64,000 bases of DNA from Atherinomorus stipes (Eukaryota; Chordata; Actinopteri; Atheriniformes; Atherinidae), in the NCBI GenBank assembly GCA_023101725.1, contig JALJCO010007119.1:124001-188000 (forward strand), read 5' to 3'. Shown here in pieces: positions 61,530 to 64,000 of this stretch. The notes beneath the pieces were generated by a model. It was given only the letters and a program-made list of their open reading frames with translations, did no database searches and was not told the DNA's origin. Made by a program: the position numbers and the translations under genes. How positions within the stretch are numbered: the stretch's first letter is position 1; every line of letters starts with the position of its first letter.

Positions 61530-63430
61530 CGTTGCTAAATGTGTGTTTGAGCTAAAGAACAGCACAAATATGTGCTCAAACATATTTCTGCTGTGATGCT
61601 GAATTGAATTGTGATGATGAATTTGTTCTTCAGTTAGAGAAGGAATAAGGAATCACCTTCTATTGCATCTGCTGTCATTTCTCACAACTTTGTTCTTACA
61701 ATAATTGGTCTCTGTTATGCTTTTCTGAAGCTTGCTCAACCACTGCAGCTCACACAGTTCTCACCTGCTGAAAGAACAGAGCACGAGGTAGACCTATTTT
61801 GCAAACAGTGCAAAATAGGTTCATTTTTTTTTATGGACACTCATTGTTCCCTCTCTCCAGATATGAAAAGAACAAACACTTTATCTGTGTTTATCAGTGT
61901 TAGTGTCCATCTGTCTGAGAGTTAGTGAATGACTGTAACCAGGCTTGCTGGAATAGACAGAACAGGACATATTTATAGGTCTCAGGGTCTTGCATGATGC
62001 AAAGGAGTGGAGGGGTTGTACAGCTATAGATATATTTCAAATACCTAACTTTAATTAATATATGTGTATCTTCAGCGATTTAATCAATGTGTGTGGAAAA
62101 TACTTTAATTACCTCTATAATTCTGTTGATTATTGAGTTTCTGATAATCATAGATCAACATTCCATTATCAATTATTCAGCTAAGTAAGTTTTATGCATC
62201 CATTCTTTGTGCCTGCTTTGTCCTGTGAAGGATTGAAAGAAGAAATGATGGTAAATTTGCAATAGGGAGAGAAATGGATACAGTCTAAACAGGTTAGTTA
62301 ATCACACAGCACTCACTCTCAGATCTAAAGCAGAGGTATGGTCACCAGTAAGGTCACCAGTGTGTTTACAGTCTGTGGGACGTAACTACAAAATTCACAA
62401 GTACAATGAGAATGTGCAAAGTTAGCACAGATAGTCCTCAAATGACCAACCATTAATGCAAAGTGAGAAAGCTGTTCCATCAAACACCACTAAGCAATAA
62501 TTATGACAGAGAGCTATAATCCAGTATGCTAAAATCATAACGTACAGGAAATTAATCCACCACATCCATGTGATGATAAACATGGAACAAAGCACCACAC
62601 ATACAGTAAAATGATCCCCCAGTGCAGCTGCACTAAGCTACCAGTGGTAGATGTAAATATCTCAAATTCTTACAACTACTGATGAAAATAATACTTTCCC
62701 TGTAAATACTGGACCTTCAGGCTACACTGTAAAAATGCTTTGTGTGAAAAGACTCGGTCAGGCCCTTAGCCTGTGGATTGCCTCTTCAGTTCTACATGCC
62801 TTTTTTCTAAGAGATGGGTGTTTGCATCTGTTTCGGCAACTCTTTGACAGTTCAACAAAAATAATAATAATGATAATATCCAAGTCATATTTACATTAGG
62901 TCCAACAATGGCATACTATTAGATTGAAGTGATGGAGCCATGAATGTGGATGAATCCAGTATATAAATGGAGGCAGAGGCAGGAGTTGCTCCAGAGTGAA
63001 ACCTGCCTACACATCTCATGCCTACAGTCCAAGCTGTGATTGGCTTGGCTGCTACTTGTTTTTTTGTTTGTTTGTTTTGTTTTGTTTGGAATAGTCTTTT
63101 ATTATAAGACTTAAAAAAAACAATAACTAAGACAGATGAATATTTACTAGATTTTACCATGAATAACACATTATGAAGACACTGTTTACAAAACATCCAT
63201 TCAAACTACTGCAAATGCAAAAAGGAAGGTGAGCTGGAAATGACATGTTTTAAAAGTTATAATTGCACTCCAAATGTATGCAGTGCATTTACATATGCAC
63301 TGCAAAGTTAATTTTGGTGGACTGAATGATGCCCCTATTTAATGGTTGAAGAAGCATCAGTCAGATCGAGCAGCTACTTCAGCACCATGGACAGTGACTC
63401 ATCAATAGATATAACAAATACATACAAAAG
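61530..63430 (+). other. ppp1r1b: ppp1r1b intron 1, further part, nothing recognised
   Basis: AT-rich intronic DNA with T-rich (TTTG)n-like sequence near 63058-63087. No exon is supported. Confidence 0.45.
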
Positions 63431-63435
63431 CCCAC

Positions 63436-63639
63436 TCATATTTCAGAGCCATAGATTCTAACTTGCACAAACCCCTGTCGGATAGAGCAGATGACACTCA
63501 CCAAATTAAGCTTGGTGAGTCTGCTGCTGCTCTTTCTTTTCCAAAGCTGTCCAAGGGAATGGACAGCTTTGAAATGCATCCCTGGGGATAATCGGTCTGC
63601 TACATGCCTTTTAACCAACTGAGCCACTGACGTTACATC
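63436..63639 (-). mobile_element. tRNA-derived SINE head (minus strand)
   Basis: On the minus strand GTGGCTCAGTTGGTTAAAAG carries an exact RNA polymerase III A-box core (TGGCTCAGTTGG, plus-strand 63615-63626), as in tRNA-derived SINEs. The B-box region is degenerate and the 3' limit is uncertain. It is not a functional tRNA gene, because no cloverleaf could be drawn. Confidence 0.4.
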
Positions 63640-63819
63640 GGCTAAAATTGAATATTTTTTTAATCTATTTTTAATTTGAAAAGTTTATATCAGTACAAAT
63701 TTTTGTTGTACCTACGTAGTATTATTTTTACTATGACAAATTGACAATGCACATGATTTAACATCTGAAAGATGATACGAAGCTCCAGTATATGACTTCT
63801 GAACTGAGCAGAAATGTGT

Positions 63820-64000
63820 GGTGCTAAAGGTAAACCTCTGTGGGTCCTTGAGCAAGGTCTTTAACCCACACCAACTTCTCCTGGGGTGCCATGATATGCC
63901 AGCCCTCTGGTGTCTAGTCTTTTAAGAGATGGGTCAAATGCTGAGCCAAATTTCCATATTGGGAATAATAAAGTTAGAAATATTGTTATTATTATTATTA
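63820..64000 (+). mobile_element. SINE 3' part with (ATT)n tail, cut by the window edge
   Basis: CCTTGAGCAAGG..., CTCCTGGGG, GGGTCAAATGCTGAG and GGGAATAATAAAG followed by TATTATTATTATTA are the usual wording of the 3' half of a fish tRNA-derived SINE with an ATT-repeat tail. The upstream limit is uncertain. Confidence 0.6.

Noticed and set aside
63570..63639. Possible tRNA gene
   Set aside because: It has an A-box but a degenerate B-box and no cloverleaf; better explained as a SINE head.

Overview
This window is nuclear DNA of a ray-finned (teleost) fish. The genes are vertebrate orthologues with introns, the intergenic DNA is AT-rich, and the repeats are types common in fish: Tc1/mariner, hAT-like and TTAA-flanked MITEs, L2-like LINE tails, a tRNA-type SINE head, and long (AGAAG)n, (TTTC)n, (ATTC)n and (TA)n arrays. 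No prokaryotic, CRISPR, phage or organellar sequence was seen.

Three protein-coding loci are supported. (1) med1, Mediator subunit 1, minus strand, 3348-15679. I could assemble 16 coding exons with consistent phase from start to stop (1823 codons plus stop). (2) neurod2, a neuronal bHLH factor, minus strand. The whole reading frame (355 aa) lies in one exon at 46373-47440, with a likely non-coding first exon ending at 49241 and an E-box-rich promoter at about 49480-49680. (3) ppp1r1b (DARPP-32), plus strand. Only coding exon 1 (57276-57386) is present; the rest lies beyond the right edge, so intron 1 is longer than 6.6 kb. The order and orientation MED1(-), NEUROD2(-), PPP1R1B(+) match the human 17q12 neighbourhood, except that CDK12, which lies between MED1 and NEUROD2 in mammals, is not visible here.

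Layout: 1-2.7 kb, intergenic; 2.7-15.8 kb, med1, whose introns carry several insertions; 15.8-46 kb, a 30-kb gene-free interval with dated transposons at 17-25 kb and 36 kb and several stretches that look like conserved enhancers (unproven, but suitable as the neurod2 regulatory domain); 46-49.7 kb, neurod2; 49.7-57.2 kb, intergenic, with a CACATG-rich MITE and a decayed full-length Tc1/mariner copy between two TA arrays; 57.2-64 kb, ppp1r1b exon 1 and intron 1, with hAT and SINE pieces.

MED1 is a general transcription co-activator. NEUROD2 and PPP1R1B are both neuronal genes, but nothing in the sequence shows that they are co-regulated. I found no undescribed biological system. The most informative observations are a GC-AG intron in med1 with a frame-breaking GT donor 4 nt away, med1 introns reshaped by mobile elements, the missing CDK12, and several transposons with readable target-site duplications. 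No similarity search or alignment could be run. Family names rest on recognised motifs, and conservation claims are inference.
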